Below are positions 26,152 to 36,371 of a stretch of 45,642 bases of DNA, one piece after another. The DNA comes from Psychrobacter nivimaris (GTDB lineage: Bacteria > Pseudomonadota > Gammaproteobacteria > Pseudomonadales > Moraxellaceae). A program made the translations under genes and the position numbers. The DNA is taken from contig NZ_VZIZ01000018.1 in the NCBI RefSeq assembly GCF_009812035.1, positions 1-45,642 of the forward strand. Reading direction: 5' to 3'. The notes below the pieces were generated by a model, which saw only the letters and a program-made list of their open reading frames with translations, was not told the DNA's origin and searched no databases. Positions within the stretch are counted from its first letter, which is position 1; the number at the start of each line of letters is the position of its first letter.

Positions 26152-26189
26152 AATTAATAATATCGTTGCTAATTAATAGTATCGTTGCT
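26152..26189. repeat. 19-bp tandem duplication just after a stop codon
   Basis: AATTAATARTATCGTTGCT appears at 26152-26170 and 26171-26189 with one mismatch (A/G). It begins two bases after the stop codon of the ribbon-helix-helix-like gene. Confidence 0.85.
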
Positions 26190-26204
26190 AAATAGTCTTA
26201 AAAT

Positions 26205-26244
26205 AAAAAAGACCGAGTTTGCTAACGCGAGCTTGGTCTTTTTT
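26205..26244 (+). terminator. Terminator after the ribbon-helix-helix-like gene
   Basis: AAAAAAGACC at 26205 onward pairs with GGTCTTTTTT ending at 26244, with further inner pairing (AG-TT-GC against GC-TT), and ends in T6. The next 230 bp to the lipoprotein gene hold only a 14-bp palindrome, ATAGTCGTGACTAT (26416-26429), a possible operator. Confidence 0.85.
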
Positions 26245-26472
26245 GTGGCTGTTATAAAAGTTAAAGCATTATTGATATTTTTCTAACTCTCCTCTTGTTA
26301 TGCCCTTCTTCCATCTAATCTACAATAAATACGTTTTTAAGTACTCTACGATATTTGCGGTTTTAGTTAGCCATAACTAAACACAACAGATGTTTAAACA
26401 AGGTATATTAAGAATATAGTCGTGACTATTTATAAGGTTTCAACATAATAAAGATCTGCAAGGAGGGGTACG

Positions 26473-27204
26473 ATGACGGGCTTAAATCAGCGTTTCAACA
26501 AAACTTTGTTTTCAACCATGACGGTAGCAATGCTAGTGATTGCGACTGGCTGCTCATCGCCACAGACTGATCCAAGTAAAACAACGATACCGACAGATTC
26601 TGACCAATGGCAAAAAAAGTTAGGGCAAACTTTTGAGCAGTTGTCTGAGGCCGATCAACAAGTACTCAGCCGATATATGCTGCGTATGAAATTGAGCGAC
26701 GCTTATGAATCAGGAGCCATGCCGCGTACCACTATCAAGCAAGCGCTAATACAACAGCGTGAATATGAACGTCTGCATCCAAACAACCCAACAGGTAAGA
26801 AAAGCCCAATCGTCAAAGGTCAGGCGGCGAACGCTACTGCACAGATGTATCCTGTCGCCCTGCTCCCAGTGAAAACCAGTGATAGCGATAGCTTAAATCA
26901 AGTCAAAATGCAGTTTATGCTATCCAACCATGGCAAAGGCGCGATAAAAAGTTTTAAGGGGACGCTAACTATGAAGGATGCCAACCTGACAAAGGGCAAA
27001 AACTTTAATGTGCCTTTGACAACGTTTGATCCACCTATCGCACCAGAGCAGTCTGGCAAGATCATTATTGAAAGCAGCATTGAGGATATCAATGTCATGC
27101 GTGCTATTAAAAATGCTAGTGGCATCACTATCGAGATTAATAAAGGCATGCTTATCTTAGTAGACGATCAGACAATCGAATTTGAAAACTCACTGGTTAA
27201 GTAG
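26473..27204 (+). CDS. Putative lipoprotein of unknown function
   Basis: A 243-residue secreted protein with a lipoprotein signal: basic N-terminus, hydrophobic stretch and VIATGC lipobox (Cys about 27). The mature part has a helical segment with charged residues (about 45-110), then a beta-rich half (QVKMQFMLSNHGKGAIKSFKGTLTMKD, then FDPPIAPEQSGKIIIESS) resembling an immunoglobulin-like or FxLYD-type domain. No named family is recognised. A very strong ribosome site, AAGGAGGGG, precedes the ATG. Confidence 0.75.
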   Translation: MTGLNQRFNKTLFSTMTVAMLVIATGCSSPQTDPSKTTIPTDSDQWQKKLGQTFEQLSEADQQVLSRYMLRMKLSDAYESGAMPRTTIKQALIQQREYERLHPNNPTGKKSPIVKGQAANATAQMYPVALLPVKTSDSDSLNQVKMQFMLSNHGKGAIKSFKGTLTMKDANLTKGKNFNVPLTTFDPPIAPEQSGKIIIESSIEDINVMRAIKNASGITIEINKGMLILVDDQTIEFENSLVK

Positions 27205-27266
27205 CTGTATAACCTACTGTTGAGGATTTTATAGAAGGTACTAATTAATACTTTTATTAATACCAT

Positions 27267-27303
27267 AAAAAAAGCCCCAATCAGCAATGATTGGGGCTTT
27301 TTC
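27267..27303. terminator. Bidirectional terminator between lipoprotein gene and tRNA-Ser
   Basis: AGCCCCAATCA (27273-27283) pairs perfectly with TGATTGGGGCT (27288-27298) around GCAA. An A-run lies to the left and T6 to the right, so it works for both converging transcripts. Confidence 0.92.
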
Positions 27304-27308
27304 GAATT

Positions 27309-27399
27309 TGGCGGAGACGGAGAGATTCGAACTCTCGAAGGGCTATTAACCCTTGTCGGTTTTCAAGACCGGTGCATTCAACCGCTCTGCCACGTCTCC
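27309..27399 (-). tRNA. tRNA-Ser (anticodon TGA)
   Basis: A 91-nt class II tRNA on the minus strand with encoded CCA. The acceptor GGAGACG pairs with CGTCTCC, the anticodon loop CTTGAAA gives TGA, a long variable arm follows, and the T-arm is GAGAGTTCGAATCTCTC. It is read from 27399 down to 27309. Confidence 0.97.
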
Positions 27400-27410
27400 A
27401 TTGGTGCATC

Positions 27411-27438
27411 ATTATATAGATATCATTTTATAATGCAA
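27411..27438 (-). promoter_or_regulatory. Promoter of tRNA-Ser
   Basis: On the minus strand, TTGCAT (27438-27433), a 16-nt spacer and TATAAT (27416-27411). The start site would fall only a few bases before the mature tRNA 5' end at 27399. Confidence 0.75.
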
Positions 27439-27491
27439 GCCCCTAAACTAAAAAAATTCAATTAATTTTCGAACACTTGTAAATTGATGCA

Positions 27492-28652
27492 TTATCGCTT
27501 GCTTGAGGCCAGATGTAAGCACATATCGAGCAACCTATTGGCATAGCCCCATTCGTTGTCATACCATGCAAAAACCTTATATTGACCGCCTACTTGCATA
27601 AGCTGCTGACCATCAATGATAAGCGACTCAGTCTGATGGATGAAGTCACTAGATACCAATGGCTCATCGGTATAAGCCATGATGTCATGCAAATGTGCCT
27701 GACTGGCAGATTTAAGTACCTCTCGTACTGTCTCGACATCGACATCTGGCGTATCAAATACAAAGGTGACATCAATCGCAGCCACATCGATAGTGGGCAC
27801 CCGTATCGAATGACCATTTATTTTGCCGACCATGGCTGGTAGCACCCGTTCTGTCGCAGCGATACTACTGGATGTCGTTGGGATAATATTGTAGCCAGAA
27901 GCACGCGCCCGTCTGGGATCTCGATGCGCTTGATCGAGCACCGTCTGATCGGCGGTAACCGCATGAATTTCTGTCATCATAGCGGACTTGACGCCGAACG
28001 CTTTATCCAATGTGTCAATCAGCGGCACCAGTGCCTGCGTGGTACAAGAAACGCTGGAGATAATCGGTAGCTCAAGCGTGAGCGCATCGGTATTCACGCC
28101 CATCACGATACAGGCATCCACATCGTCAAATGGCGCGGCACCGATAATTACTTGTTGCGCGCCAGCTTCGATATGTAGCGTTGCTTGTTCATACGAGCGA
28201 AAGTGCCCAGTACATTCTAAAACCACATCGACACCCAGCGCCTGCCAAGGTAGGTTTTGTGGATTGGGCTCTGATAGCATATTGATGCAGTAAGTCAGAT
28301 TGTTTTTAGTCAGACAGAGCTCAGTCTTGCTCGTATCACCTGACTCACTCTCTACAATCTCAGCATTTACGCCTAATCGACTGAGACGGCCATGTGTGCT
28401 GTCAAACTTGAGTAAATGCAGCAATATATCCGCTGGCGCTAAGTCATTAATTGCCACCACATGAATCGCACGGCCCAACACTTCAAAGCGCTCTAGCAAA
28501 GCACGAAGTACATTGCGCCCTATACGACCAAAGCCATTGATAGCGACTCTCAGTGGCTGTGTGTGCTCACCAGTAGTACGGAACGTCGCCGCTATCGGGT
28601 CAGAGGTCAATTGATAAGTAGCGCTCGAAAAATCAGGCATAACATCGGACAT
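27492..28652 (-). CDS. Type I glyceraldehyde-3-phosphate / erythrose-4-phosphate dehydrogenase
   Basis: A 386-residue cytoplasmic NAD(P)-dependent phospho-aldehyde dehydrogenase. VAINGFGRIGRNVLRAL is the Rossmann start, SVSCTTQALVPLIDTL carries the catalytic Cys, HAVTADQ the catalytic His, and SIRVPTIDVAAIDVTF the family strand. The segment RDPRRARASGYNIIP resembles erythrose-4-phosphate dehydrogenase (Epd) more than GapA (whose equivalent is WRGGRGAS), but the SxSCTT context is shared by both. The enzyme is about 50 residues longer than usual, about 33 of which are an N-terminal tail before PLRVAING. No obvious ribosome site precedes the ATG. It is a single gene. Confidence 0.82.
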   Translation of the reverse strand: MSDVMPDFSSATYQLTSDPIAATFRTTGEHTQPLRVAINGFGRIGRNVLRALLERFEVLGRAIHVVAINDLAPADILLHLLKFDSTHGRLSRLGVNAEIVESESGDTSKTELCLTKNNLTYCINMLSEPNPQNLPWQALGVDVVLECTGHFRSYEQATLHIEAGAQQVIIGAAPFDDVDACIVMGVNTDALTLELPIISSVSCTTQALVPLIDTLDKAFGVKSAMMTEIHAVTADQTVLDQAHRDPRRARASGYNIIPTTSSSIAATERVLPAMVGKINGHSIRVPTIDVAAIDVTFVFDTPDVDVETVREVLKSASQAHLHDIMAYTDEPLVSSDFIHQTESLIIDGQQLMQVGGQYKVFAWYDNEWGYANRLLDMCLHLASSKR

Positions 28653-28808
28653 AAAGGGTATCGCTATAAATGGGGGTAAAAACTGAGCGTTATCACGTTG
28701 AGTGCGCTAATGATTGCAATGATTGCTAAATATTAAGAAATAGCAGAAATAAAGCCTATAAAAATAAAGGTGACAAAGTTATAGGCAATAAAATTATAAG
28801 CAGTAAAA

Positions 28809-30746
28809 CTATGGGGTGATAAAGATCAATGCGAGGCGAATGGTATTGTAGTCAATACTTTGCTTGAGATGATCATATATCGGACGCAATTTGATGCTAC
28901 CGTCATCATTGAAGTCATTTGGATTATTGGCGACTTTAATGGCGACATAGGCATTACCTACGGCTGTCATTACCTCATCATCTGGACGCAGATGATCGCA
29001 GGCAAGACTTGGATCTTGTGATTTTAGGTCAGCAATATGACGCATGATGGTCGACTGTGACAATTGACGAGCTTGTGATATCTCTGCAATGGTCAAACTC
29101 TCTTCTAACAACACTCTGGTCGCAAGTAGAGTACTGTCTGATTTGTCAGAGACCTGATTGCCAAGTTTCTGTTTTTTATCGATTTTCGCTTGCTGTTGTT
29201 CGCGGCGCTTCTTTTGTAGGGTGGCGTAAGCATCGATTACCGACTTGCTCAATGTCCCACCTGACTTCAGCACGAATTTTTCATGTGCTTGCTGCATGCT
29301 TTCTTCATCTAGCATCGCATAGTTGGCATCCGCTTCTTCAGACAGTACTAGAAACCGCTTGTCTGCGCCGCGAGCCAATGGATCAAGTTGCAAGCTCATG
29401 TCGTTCATACCCAGCAGCTGTAGACCTGATAGCGATTTGAGGCGTGATAATGCCACATAGCCTTGTCCCAACTCAAAAGTACGCGACAAATCGATTTCAG
29501 CTGCATCGAGGGTCATGCCCTGGGATTTATGGATGGTAATCGCCCATGCTAGACAGAGTGGCACTTGTAAATAACTTGCCAGCACATCACCCGTTTCATC
29601 TTCGATAATCCACTCTTCAGGCTCAGCGATGACTTCTCGTCCTGAATTAAGCCGCACGACAGGCATTTTCTGGGTCGTTGGTTTCTTCGACTTTGGTTTT
29701 TCTTTGTCTTTTTTAGCAGCGGACTTCTTACCTTTTGTCGTTTTTTCGCCAGCAGCCTCTTCATCAACGTCATCGCTGCTATCGTCTTCGATTAACGCGT
29801 CACTACTGTCTTTATCCTCTATCTTGACAGCAGCAAACCCAATCAACTCGCCCATCGTTCCGTTAGAGACACCAAGCTCAGCATTGTTTTTGATAAACAT
29901 TACCTTGGCGCCGACTTTTAGAATCAGCTCGTCTTGGGTACGCACGGTCTTTTTTAGCGTTTCAACCAGCTTACTATCGCCTGTTGCCGTCGCCTCAAAA
30001 CGCATCATATCGCCATCTAGAGACGCCAGTTCTTTGTCATTGATTTTATTGACATTGAGATTGTGGGTATACAGACGAGTACGCTTAATATCGACGCTTT
30101 GGTCATACGTCGCTTCTAAAGCGGCAATCGCCTCAAACGTCACTTCCTGACGACGGATTTGATTGAGAATATCATCTAGATCAAGCCCGCCATTCGCCGC
30201 GTCACTGACTTGTCTATGCTGCTCTGACAGATAGCAAATATGGAACTTGGCATCGAGCCACGCCTCAGACATAAAGGCAAATTTTTCACGATTGCTCTCG
30301 CCCTTGCTACCGATGGGCGGCAGCTGAAAAAAGTCCCCTGCGACAACGACTTGTATACCACCAAAGGCTTTGTTATTTTTGCGGACATGCTTGAGGACTT
30401 GGCTGACCAAATTGAGCTGCTTGGCATGTAGCATTGATATCTCATCGATAACCAATACCGCTGTATCTTTCAACCTATCTGCTAAGAACTGCTTGCGTGA
30501 TAAATTTGTCAAATCTCGATCAGACAGCTCATCCTTGATACCAATACCCGACCAACTATGAATCGTTGTGCCGTTCATGTGTGTGGCAGCAATACCGGTA
30601 CTGGCAGTCACCGCAACAGGCACACGGCGAGCGCGTAGATAATCAATATATTGATTGAGCGTATAGGTCTTACCTGAGCCTGCTGAGCCCGTTAAAAAGA
30701 CATTTTGACCTGTTTTTAAGATATCGAGAGCAGAAGATTGACGCAT
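28809..30746 (-). CDS. PIF1/RecD-like AAA helicase with C-terminal helix-turn-helix
   Basis: A helicase of about 645 residues. Walker A GSAGSGKTYTLNQY, Walker B VLVIDEISMLH, motif III GDFFQLPP, and near the end AITIHKSQGMTLDAAEIDL with QGYVALSRL are the superfamily 1B PIF1-type motifs. A low-complexity insert rich in Asp/Glu, then Lys (about residues 315-365), splits the second motor domain. After the helicase core, LEESLTIAEISQARQLSQSTIMRHIADL is a helix-turn-helix domain like those ending RecQ and related helicases. The frame can open at a GTG at 30833, but the first 29 residues look non-coding; MRQSSALDILKTGQNVFLTG is the natural family start. Role: probably DNA unwinding in repair or replication. 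Confidence 0.85.
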   Translation of the reverse strand: MRQSSALDILKTGQNVFLTGSAGSGKTYTLNQYIDYLRARRVPVAVTASTGIAATHMNGTTIHSWSGIGIKDELSDRDLTNLSRKQFLADRLKDTAVLVIDEISMLHAKQLNLVSQVLKHVRKNNKAFGGIQVVVAGDFFQLPPIGSKGESNREKFAFMSEAWLDAKFHICYLSEQHRQVSDAANGGLDLDDILNQIRRQEVTFEAIAALEATYDQSVDIKRTRLYTHNLNVNKINDKELASLDGDMMRFEATATGDSKLVETLKKTVRTQDELILKVGAKVMFIKNNAELGVSNGTMGELIGFAAVKIEDKDSSDALIEDDSSDDVDEEAAGEKTTKGKKSAAKKDKEKPKSKKPTTQKMPVVRLNSGREVIAEPEEWIIEDETGDVLASYLQVPLCLAWAITIHKSQGMTLDAAEIDLSRTFELGQGYVALSRLKSLSGLQLLGMNDMSLQLDPLARGADKRFLVLSEEADANYAMLDEESMQQAHEKFVLKSGGTLSKSVIDAYATLQKKRREQQQAKIDKKQKLGNQVSDKSDSTLLATRVLLEESLTIAEISQARQLSQSTIMRHIADLKSQDPSLACDHLRPDDEVMTAVGNAYVAIKVANNPNDFNDDGSIKLRPIYDHLKQSIDYNTIRLALIFITP

Positions 30747-31253
30747 AGATTCAAACCAGCCAGTAATGTGAAAAAAGAGAATAATAAAACCATCATCATA
30801 ATGAAAAAAAACGCAACATTTGCCTAAAATCACCTAAAATTTGCGGGCTGTGCAACCTTGAGGTATCGACAATAAAATAAACAATTGTCAATAGAATATA
30901 GATAAAAAATGCTTTATTTTTTATAAATGCAAAAAATCAATAGCTTATCTTTTAATTTTGTCCGTAAAGTATCTGCTTTGATCATAAATACCAAGCCTAT
31001 GCATTCTAGGCTTTACAGAAATAAAATCATGGCCATTAAAGCAAACTTCCTGTTATGTGTTAACTCATCAGTCATTATAAAATTTTAGTATGATTATCAG
31101 CAGAAGCCGAGTAGTATGGAACGTGTGCAGAGAGCAATTGATGTTAATCAATCACAACATCAACTGATATTGTTTTGCGATAACAGATATTAGGATAGAT
31201 AAAATTGCGCTTGTATTATCCGATAAAACAAACAACACAACAAGGAGTGTTTC
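30747..31253. other. 507-bp AT-rich intergenic region upstream of the aldehyde dehydrogenase
   Basis: No gene seen. It separates the divergent helicase and aldehyde dehydrogenase genes and should hold both promoters. An 8-bp inverted repeat, TTGATGTT (31138-31145) and AACATCAA (31156-31163) with 10 bp between, lies about 90 bp before the dehydrogenase start and is a candidate operator. Confidence 0.55.
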
Positions 31254-32780
31254 ATGCTGTATGCAAATCCCAATACGGAAGGTAGCCCTGTTCAGTTCCG
31301 CGAAAAATACGATAACTTTATTAATGGTGAGTGGACCGCTCCTATCGATGGAGAGTATTTTGATAACACAAGCCCCATCGATGGTAAAACTATTTGCCAA
31401 GTCGCCCGCTCAAAACCTGCCGATATTGAAAAAGCACTAGATGCAGCACATGCTGCCAAAGATGCTTGGGGCAAGACCAGTGTTACTGAACGTGCCAACT
31501 TGTTACTCAAAATTGCTGACAGCATGGAAGCCAACCTAGAAGCGATTGCGATTGCCGAATGTTACGAAAACGGCAAACCTGTTCGTGAGACACTCGCAGC
31601 CGACATCCCTCTAGCCATTGATCACTTCCGTTATTTTGCCAGCGCCATTCGCGCACAAGAAGGCGGTATCAGTCAGATTGACGAAGACACTGTAGCTTAT
31701 CATTTTCATGAGCCACTTGGTGTCGTCGGTCAAATCATTCCTTGGAACTTTCCTATCCTAATGGCCGTATGGAAGCTAGCACCTGCCCTTGCTGCTGGTA
31801 ACTGTGTCGTTCTAAAGCCAGCCGAACAAACGCCAGTTTCTATTCTGTTCATGTTAGAGACCATCGGCATCGCTGATATTTTACCAAAGGGTGTACTGAA
31901 CGTCGTCAATGGCTTTGGGGTCGAAGCGGGTAAGCCACTTGCGTCAAATCCGCGCATCAATAAAGTTGCCTTTACAGGTGAGACTACCACTGGCCGCCTC
32001 ATTATGCAGTACGCGAGCGAAAACATCATTCCAGTGACGTTAGAGCTTGGTGGCAAAAGCCCTAACATCTTCTTTGCCGATGTTATGGATGAGGACGATG
32101 ACTTCTTGGACAAAGCGGTCGAAGGTCTAGTGATGTTTGCACTGAACCAAGGTGAAATCTGCACCTGTCCATCGCGGGCACTCGTTCATGAGAGCATCTA
32201 TGATGAGTTTATCAAACGCTGTATCGCCCGTGTCGAGGCCATCAAAATGGGCAACCCACTCGATACCGACACCATGATTGGCGCGCAAGCCAGCTCAGAC
32301 CAACTAGAGAAAATTTTATCTTATCTCGACATCGGTAAAAAAGAAGGCGCAAAAGTGCTCGTCGGCGGAGAGCAAGCTAAGCACGATGGCGACTTGACAG
32401 ACGGTTACTACGTCAAGCCAACGATCTTTGAGGGCACCAACGACATGCGCGTGTTCCAAGAAGAGATCTTTGGACCTGTCCTTGCCGTGACTACTTTTAA
32501 AGACGATGACGAAGCCATGCAGATTGCCAATGACACCTTGTATGGTTTAGGCGCTGGTGTATGGACCCGTAGTGTACACAAGGCATATCGCTTCGGACGT
32601 GGTATCCAAGCAGGCCGCGTATGGACCAACTGCTATCATATTTATCCATCACATTCGGCGTTCGGTGGTTACAAACAATCTGGTATCGGACGTGAAAACC
32701 ATTTAATGATGCTCGACCACTATCAGCAAACCAAAAACATGCTGGTGTCGTACAGTCAGAAAAAAATGGGCTTCTTCTAA
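31254..32780 (+). CDS. ExaC/AcoD-type aldehyde dehydrogenase
   Basis: A 508-residue NAD-dependent aldehyde dehydrogenase. The N-terminus [30 protein letters not shown], cofactor loop [24 protein letters not shown], general-base Glu in [12 protein letters not shown] and catalytic Cys in [13 protein letters not shown] match the ExaC/AcoD/AldB group that oxidises acetaldehyde and other short aldehydes. TCPSR after the Cys is a marker of this group. A strong AAGGAG site precedes the ATG. The zinc alcohol dehydrogenase and DUF779 genes follow on the same strand, the usual company of this enzyme. A GAGCGGG/CCCGCTC stem (32810-32833) after the stop lacks a T-run. Confidence 0.92.
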   Translation: MLYANPNTEGSPVQFREKYDNFINGEWTAPIDGEYFDNTSPIDGKTICQVARSKPADIEKALDAAHAAKDAWGKTSVTERANLLLKIADSMEANLEAIAIAECYENGKPVRETLAADIPLAIDHFRYFASAIRAQEGGISQIDEDTVAYHFHEPLGVVGQIIPWNFPILMAVWKLAPALAAGNCVVLKPAEQTPVSILFMLETIGIADILPKGVLNVVNGFGVEAGKPLASNPRINKVAFTGETTTGRLIMQYASENIIPVTLELGGKSPNIFFADVMDEDDDFLDKAVEGLVMFALNQGEICTCPSRALVHESIYDEFIKRCIARVEAIKMGNPLDTDTMIGAQASSDQLEKILSYLDIGKKEGAKVLVGGEQAKHDGDLTDGYYVKPTIFEGTNDMRVFQEEIFGPVLAVTTFKDDDEAMQIANDTLYGLGAGVWTRSVHKAYRFGRGIQAGRVWTNCYHIYPSHSAFGGYKQSGIGRENHLMMLDHYQQTKNMLVSYSQKKMGFF

Positions 32781-33016
32781 ACCATCATTTCTAATCATGG
32801 AGCGGGTTATCACAAGTGTTACATAGCCCGCTCGCTACAACGATCTAAATAAAAAACTGAGACGAATTTTTATATCCTCTAATGCGCTTAGGCGCACAGC
32901 AGGAAAAATTTGTAGCAGTCTTGCGTTCAAAATAAGGTGTTTACATATTTTGAATGCAATATCGCAACAACTTTTTATATCAACATTTATCAATCACCCA
33001 TAAAAGAGAGCTTATT

Positions 33017-34045
33017 ATGACTAACAAAATGAAAGCCGCTGTATTACATGAGTTCGGTCAAGACTTAAAAATCGAAGAAGTCGACATTCCAACCGCAGGT
33101 GCTGGGCAAATAGTTGTCAAAATGCACGCCTCAGGCGTCTGTCATACTGATTTGCATGCGGTTGAGGGGGACTGGCCTGTTAAGCCAAGCCCACCATTTA
33201 TACCAGGTCATGAAGGTGTTGGCGTGATCACGGCGGTCGGTGACGGCGTAACTCATGTCAAAGCAGGTGATCGAGTTGGTGTGCCATGGCTATACTCTGC
33301 TTGTGGTCACTGTACGCATTGCTTGGGTGGCTGGGAAACCTTATGTAAAAAACAAGAAAACTCTGGTTACTCAGTGAACGGTAGCTTTGCAGAATACGTC
33401 CTTGCAGATGCCAACTATGTTGGCATTATTCCTGAGAGTGTCGACTCCATTGAGATTGCCCCTGTTTTATGTGCGGGCGTCACGGTATATAAAGGTCTTA
33501 AAATGACCGACACCAAGCCAGGCGACTGGGTTGTTATTTCAGGTATCGGCGGCCTTGGTCACATGGCTGTACAATATGCCATTGCCATGGGGCTCAATGT
33601 TGCTGCTGTTGATATTGATGACGAAAAACTTGAATTCGCCAAAAAGCTGGGGGCAACAGTGACGGTAAATGCTAAAAATACAGACCCAGGTGAGTTGCTA
33701 CAAGAAGAAATTGGTGGCGCTCATGGCGTGTTAGTCACTGCAGTATCATCAAAAGCTTTTGATCAAGCCTTAAGTATGTTACGTCGCGGTGGTACTTTAG
33801 TATGTAACGGGCTCCCCACTGGCGACTTCCCGGTGTCAATCTTTGATACTGTACTCAATGGTATCACCATACGCGGCTCTATCGTTGGCACACGTCTTGA
33901 CTTACAAGAGTCGCTAGATATGGCAGCGGCTGGCAAAGTCAAAGCGACCGTCAAAGCTGAGCCGTTAGAGAACATCAATGATATTTTTGAGCGGATGCGT
34001 AATGGCAAAATCGAGGGACGGATTGTGATTGACTATAGTATGTAG
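33017..34045 (+). CDS. Zinc-dependent alcohol dehydrogenase AdhP/AdhA
   Basis: A 342-residue medium-chain zinc alcohol dehydrogenase, oxidising ethanol-like alcohols with NAD. Catalytic zinc ligands lie in [17 protein letters not shown] and later [10 protein letters not shown]. The structural zinc site is [15 protein letters not shown], and the NAD-binding fold is [15 protein letters not shown]. The frame extends upstream to 32954, but the ATG at 33017, preceded by AGAGAG, gives the family's normal start [15 protein letters not shown]. It lies 236 bp after the aldehyde dehydrogenase, so it may have a separate promoter. Confidence 0.92.
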   Translation: MTNKMKAAVLHEFGQDLKIEEVDIPTAGAGQIVVKMHASGVCHTDLHAVEGDWPVKPSPPFIPGHEGVGVITAVGDGVTHVKAGDRVGVPWLYSACGHCTHCLGGWETLCKKQENSGYSVNGSFAEYVLADANYVGIIPESVDSIEIAPVLCAGVTVYKGLKMTDTKPGDWVVISGIGGLGHMAVQYAIAMGLNVAAVDIDDEKLEFAKKLGATVTVNAKNTDPGELLQEEIGGAHGVLVTAVSSKAFDQALSMLRRGGTLVCNGLPTGDFPVSIFDTVLNGITIRGSIVGTRLDLQESLDMAAAGKVKATVKAEPLENINDIFERMRNGKIEGRIVIDYSM

Positions 34046-34225
34046 ACATGTCTTTTGACATTTTAATACTGCTTTAATGATTCGCAGGTATAATCGTGAA
34101 CGACAGGTCGTATCGTTTTCAATCACATGCTATAAATGATGTGAAAGAAAAAGATGCGACTTTTGCATTCTTACTCAATAAAACTATGGATTACATTAAG
34201 ATTCTCTAAAGATAAGGAAATCATT

Positions 34226-34552
34226 ATGCAAATTACGGCAACAGAGTCTTGTAAAGTGTTAATTAAGCTATTGAAATCCAAGCACGGTGAGCTGATGTTT
34301 CATCAATCAGGTGGCTGCTGCGATGGTAGCTCGCCCATGTGCTATCCATTAGGAGAGTTCAAAGTGGGTGGTCAGGATGTGTTGGTTGGTGAGCTTGCTG
34401 GCTGTCCATTTTATATGGGCAAGGCACAGTACAATTTATGGCAGCATACCGATCTCACCATTGATGTCGTCAATGGGCGCGGTGCGAGCTTTTCGTTAGA
34501 AATCCCTGAAGGCAAACGCTTTATCGTACGCTCAGAAATCTGTGCGATATAA
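34226..34552 (+). CDS. DUF779 protein
   Basis: A 108-residue cytoplasmic protein of the DUF779 family, which commonly neighbours ExaC-type aldehyde dehydrogenases. Recognisable parts are HGELMFHQSGGCCDGSSPMCY (a Cys-rich segment with GGCCDGS), GELAGCPFYM and FSLEIPEGKRFIVRSEIC. Four or more conserved Cys suggest metal or redox chemistry, but the function is unknown. AAGGAA before the ATG at 34226 decides the start; the frame itself opens at 34154. It lies 180 bp after the alcohol dehydrogenase. Confidence 0.88.
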   Translation: MQITATESCKVLIKLLKSKHGELMFHQSGGCCDGSSPMCYPLGEFKVGGQDVLVGELAGCPFYMGKAQYNLWQHTDLTIDVVNGRGASFSLEIPEGKRFIVRSEICAI

Positions 34553-34742
34553 GGTCGTTCGATGCAAAATTAAGTAGCATTAATTTTACATAATGTACCG
34601 AATATAACAGTCTTCGCTTGTCCTACGATATCGGCGCAAACAGATACCGCAGAGTCATTTTTATTTTATTATTTCAGCAGAATAATAGTTACTGTAAAGC
34701 GTACCCTATTTTAATTAGCATGGATGCTATAAGGAATATGAA

Positions 34743-36371
34743 ATGGAATTTGACACAACATTTGACTATGTCATCGTCGGTGGTGGATCAGCAGGTTGCG
34801 TGCTCGCCAGCCGTCTCACTGAAAACCCAGATATCAGTGTCTGTTTATTAGAGTACGGCGGTGATGGTAAAGATCTAGCAGTACGCGTACCTGCTGGACT
34901 AATTCTGATGGTTCCTGGCAAACCGCTCAAACTGAACAATTGGTGCTTTCATACTACCCCGCAGGAGCACCTTAATAACCGTAAAGGTTTTCAGCCGCGT
35001 GGACAATGTCTGGGCGGCTCATCAGCTATCAATGCCATGATCTATACGCGCGGTAGTAAGCTAGATTATGAGCGCTGGGTAGAGAAAGGCTGTACTGGCT
35101 GGGGATTTGACGATGTATTGCCTTACTTTATCAAAGCTGAAAATAATATTCGTGGTAGCGATGATCTACATGGTGATAGCGGGCCGCTGCATGTTAGCGA
35201 CCTACTCAGTCCACGAGACATCTCCAAAGCATTCGTAGAAGCTGCGATTGCCAATGGTCTAGATCACAACCCTGACTTTAATAGCGAAAAGCAAGACGGT
35301 ACAGGGTTGTATCAAGTCACTCATTTCCATGGTGAAAAACAAGGCCAGCGTTGCTCTGCCGCGGCCGCCTATCTGCATCCCGTACAAAATCGCACCAACC
35401 TGACGGTTATCACTCATGCGCAGGCTAACCGCGTCATTATCGAAGACAATCAAGCGACAGGCGTCGTCTACGAAAAAGACGGTGTCGAACATACTGTCAC
35501 GGCGCGTCATGAAGTCCTACTATCAGGTGGTGCGTTTGGTTCACCCAAAGTTCTGATGCTCTCAGGTATTGGCCCTGCAGAGCATTTGCGGTCTCATAGT
35601 ATTGATGTGATAGTAGATGCACCTGAAGTCGGTGGTAATTTGCAAGATCACTTAGATGTTGTCTTTGATTACGAGGTCAATACTACTGATGTCATCGGTA
35701 TTGGCATGGCATCTATTTCGACATTGACCAAAAGTATTCGGCAGTGGAGAAAAGACGGTACAGGGTTACTGTCTACCAACTATGCAGAAGCAGGTGCGTT
35801 CTTTAGCGTCGGTGATGACCCAAAAGAGTGGCCAAACACACAGCTGCACTTTGTCATCTCACGCGTGATCGAGCATGGCCGCGATCTAAGACGCGGCTTC
35901 GCTGTTTCTTGTCACAGTTGCTACTTACGACCTGAAAGTCGAGGTACTGTCAGATTAGACTCAGCCGACCCTTCCGATGCCGTCTTAATCGATCCAAACT
36001 ATCTGTCGCATCCAAAAGACGTAGAGTATATGGTAGCCGGTGCCGAGCGTACTCGAGCCATCATGCAAGAGTCTTCACTCGCTAAGTACATCACTGAAGA
36101 CTACCCCGCCCCTTACCTCGAAAAAGACGGCATGCTCGGCTATATCCGCAATAAGTCAGATACCATCTATCATCCAGTAGGTACTTGCCGCATGGGCTCA
36201 GATGACAGCTCTGTGGTCGATTTGGAATTGAAGGTACGAGGTGTGAGCGGATTGCGAGTTATCGACGCTTCAGTGATGCCAACGCTTATTAGCGCCAATA
36301 CCAATGCGCCAACTATTATGATTGCCGAAAAAATAGCCGATCTCATTAAAGCGAATCATAGCCCTGTTTAA
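34743..36371 (+). CDS. GMC-family alcohol/choline dehydrogenase-like flavoprotein
   Basis: A 542-residue FAD enzyme of the glucose-methanol-choline family, close to AlkJ/BetA-like alcohol dehydrogenases that feed electrons to the respiratory chain. [19 protein letters not shown] is the ADP-binding motif, [22 protein letters not shown] the FAD loop, [10 protein letters not shown] the active-site His region and [17 protein letters not shown] the C-terminal motif. AAGGA sits 7 nt before the ATG. It differs clearly from the betA product in this window (LEYGGDGKD and the PRG variant), so its substrate is probably an alkanol rather than choline. Its position after ADH/ALDH/DUF779 suggests one alcohol-oxidation locus. 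Confidence 0.9.
   Translation: MEFDTTFDYVIVGGGSAGCVLASRLTENPDISVCLLEYGGDGKDLAVRVPAGLILMVPGKPLKLNNWCFHTTPQEHLNNRKGFQPRGQCLGGSSAINAMIYTRGSKLDYERWVEKGCTGWGFDDVLPYFIKAENNIRGSDDLHGDSGPLHVSDLLSPRDISKAFVEAAIANGLDHNPDFNSEKQDGTGLYQVTHFHGEKQGQRCSAAAAYLHPVQNRTNLTVITHAQANRVIIEDNQATGVVYEKDGVEHTVTARHEVLLSGGAFGSPKVLMLSGIGPAEHLRSHSIDVIVDAPEVGGNLQDHLDVVFDYEVNTTDVIGIGMASISTLTKSIRQWRKDGTGLLSTNYAEAGAFFSVGDDPKEWPNTQLHFVISRVIEHGRDLRRGFAVSCHSCYLRPESRGTVRLDSADPSDAVLIDPNYLSHPKDVEYMVAGAERTRAIMQESSLAKYITEDYPAPYLEKDGMLGYIRNKSDTIYHPVGTCRMGSDDSSVVDLELKVRGVSGLRVIDASVMPTLISANTNAPTIMIAEKIADLIKANHSPV

Noticed and set aside
29629..30150. A 173-codon plus-strand open frame opposite the helicase gene
   Set aside because: Its Ser/Leu-rich translation is the mirror of the helicase's coding and low-complexity region, and it has no ribosome site or known motif.
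30747..30833. GTG start for the helicase
   Set aside because: The 29 added residues (Phe- and His-rich) do not resemble the family; the ATG at 30746 fits the usual N-terminus.
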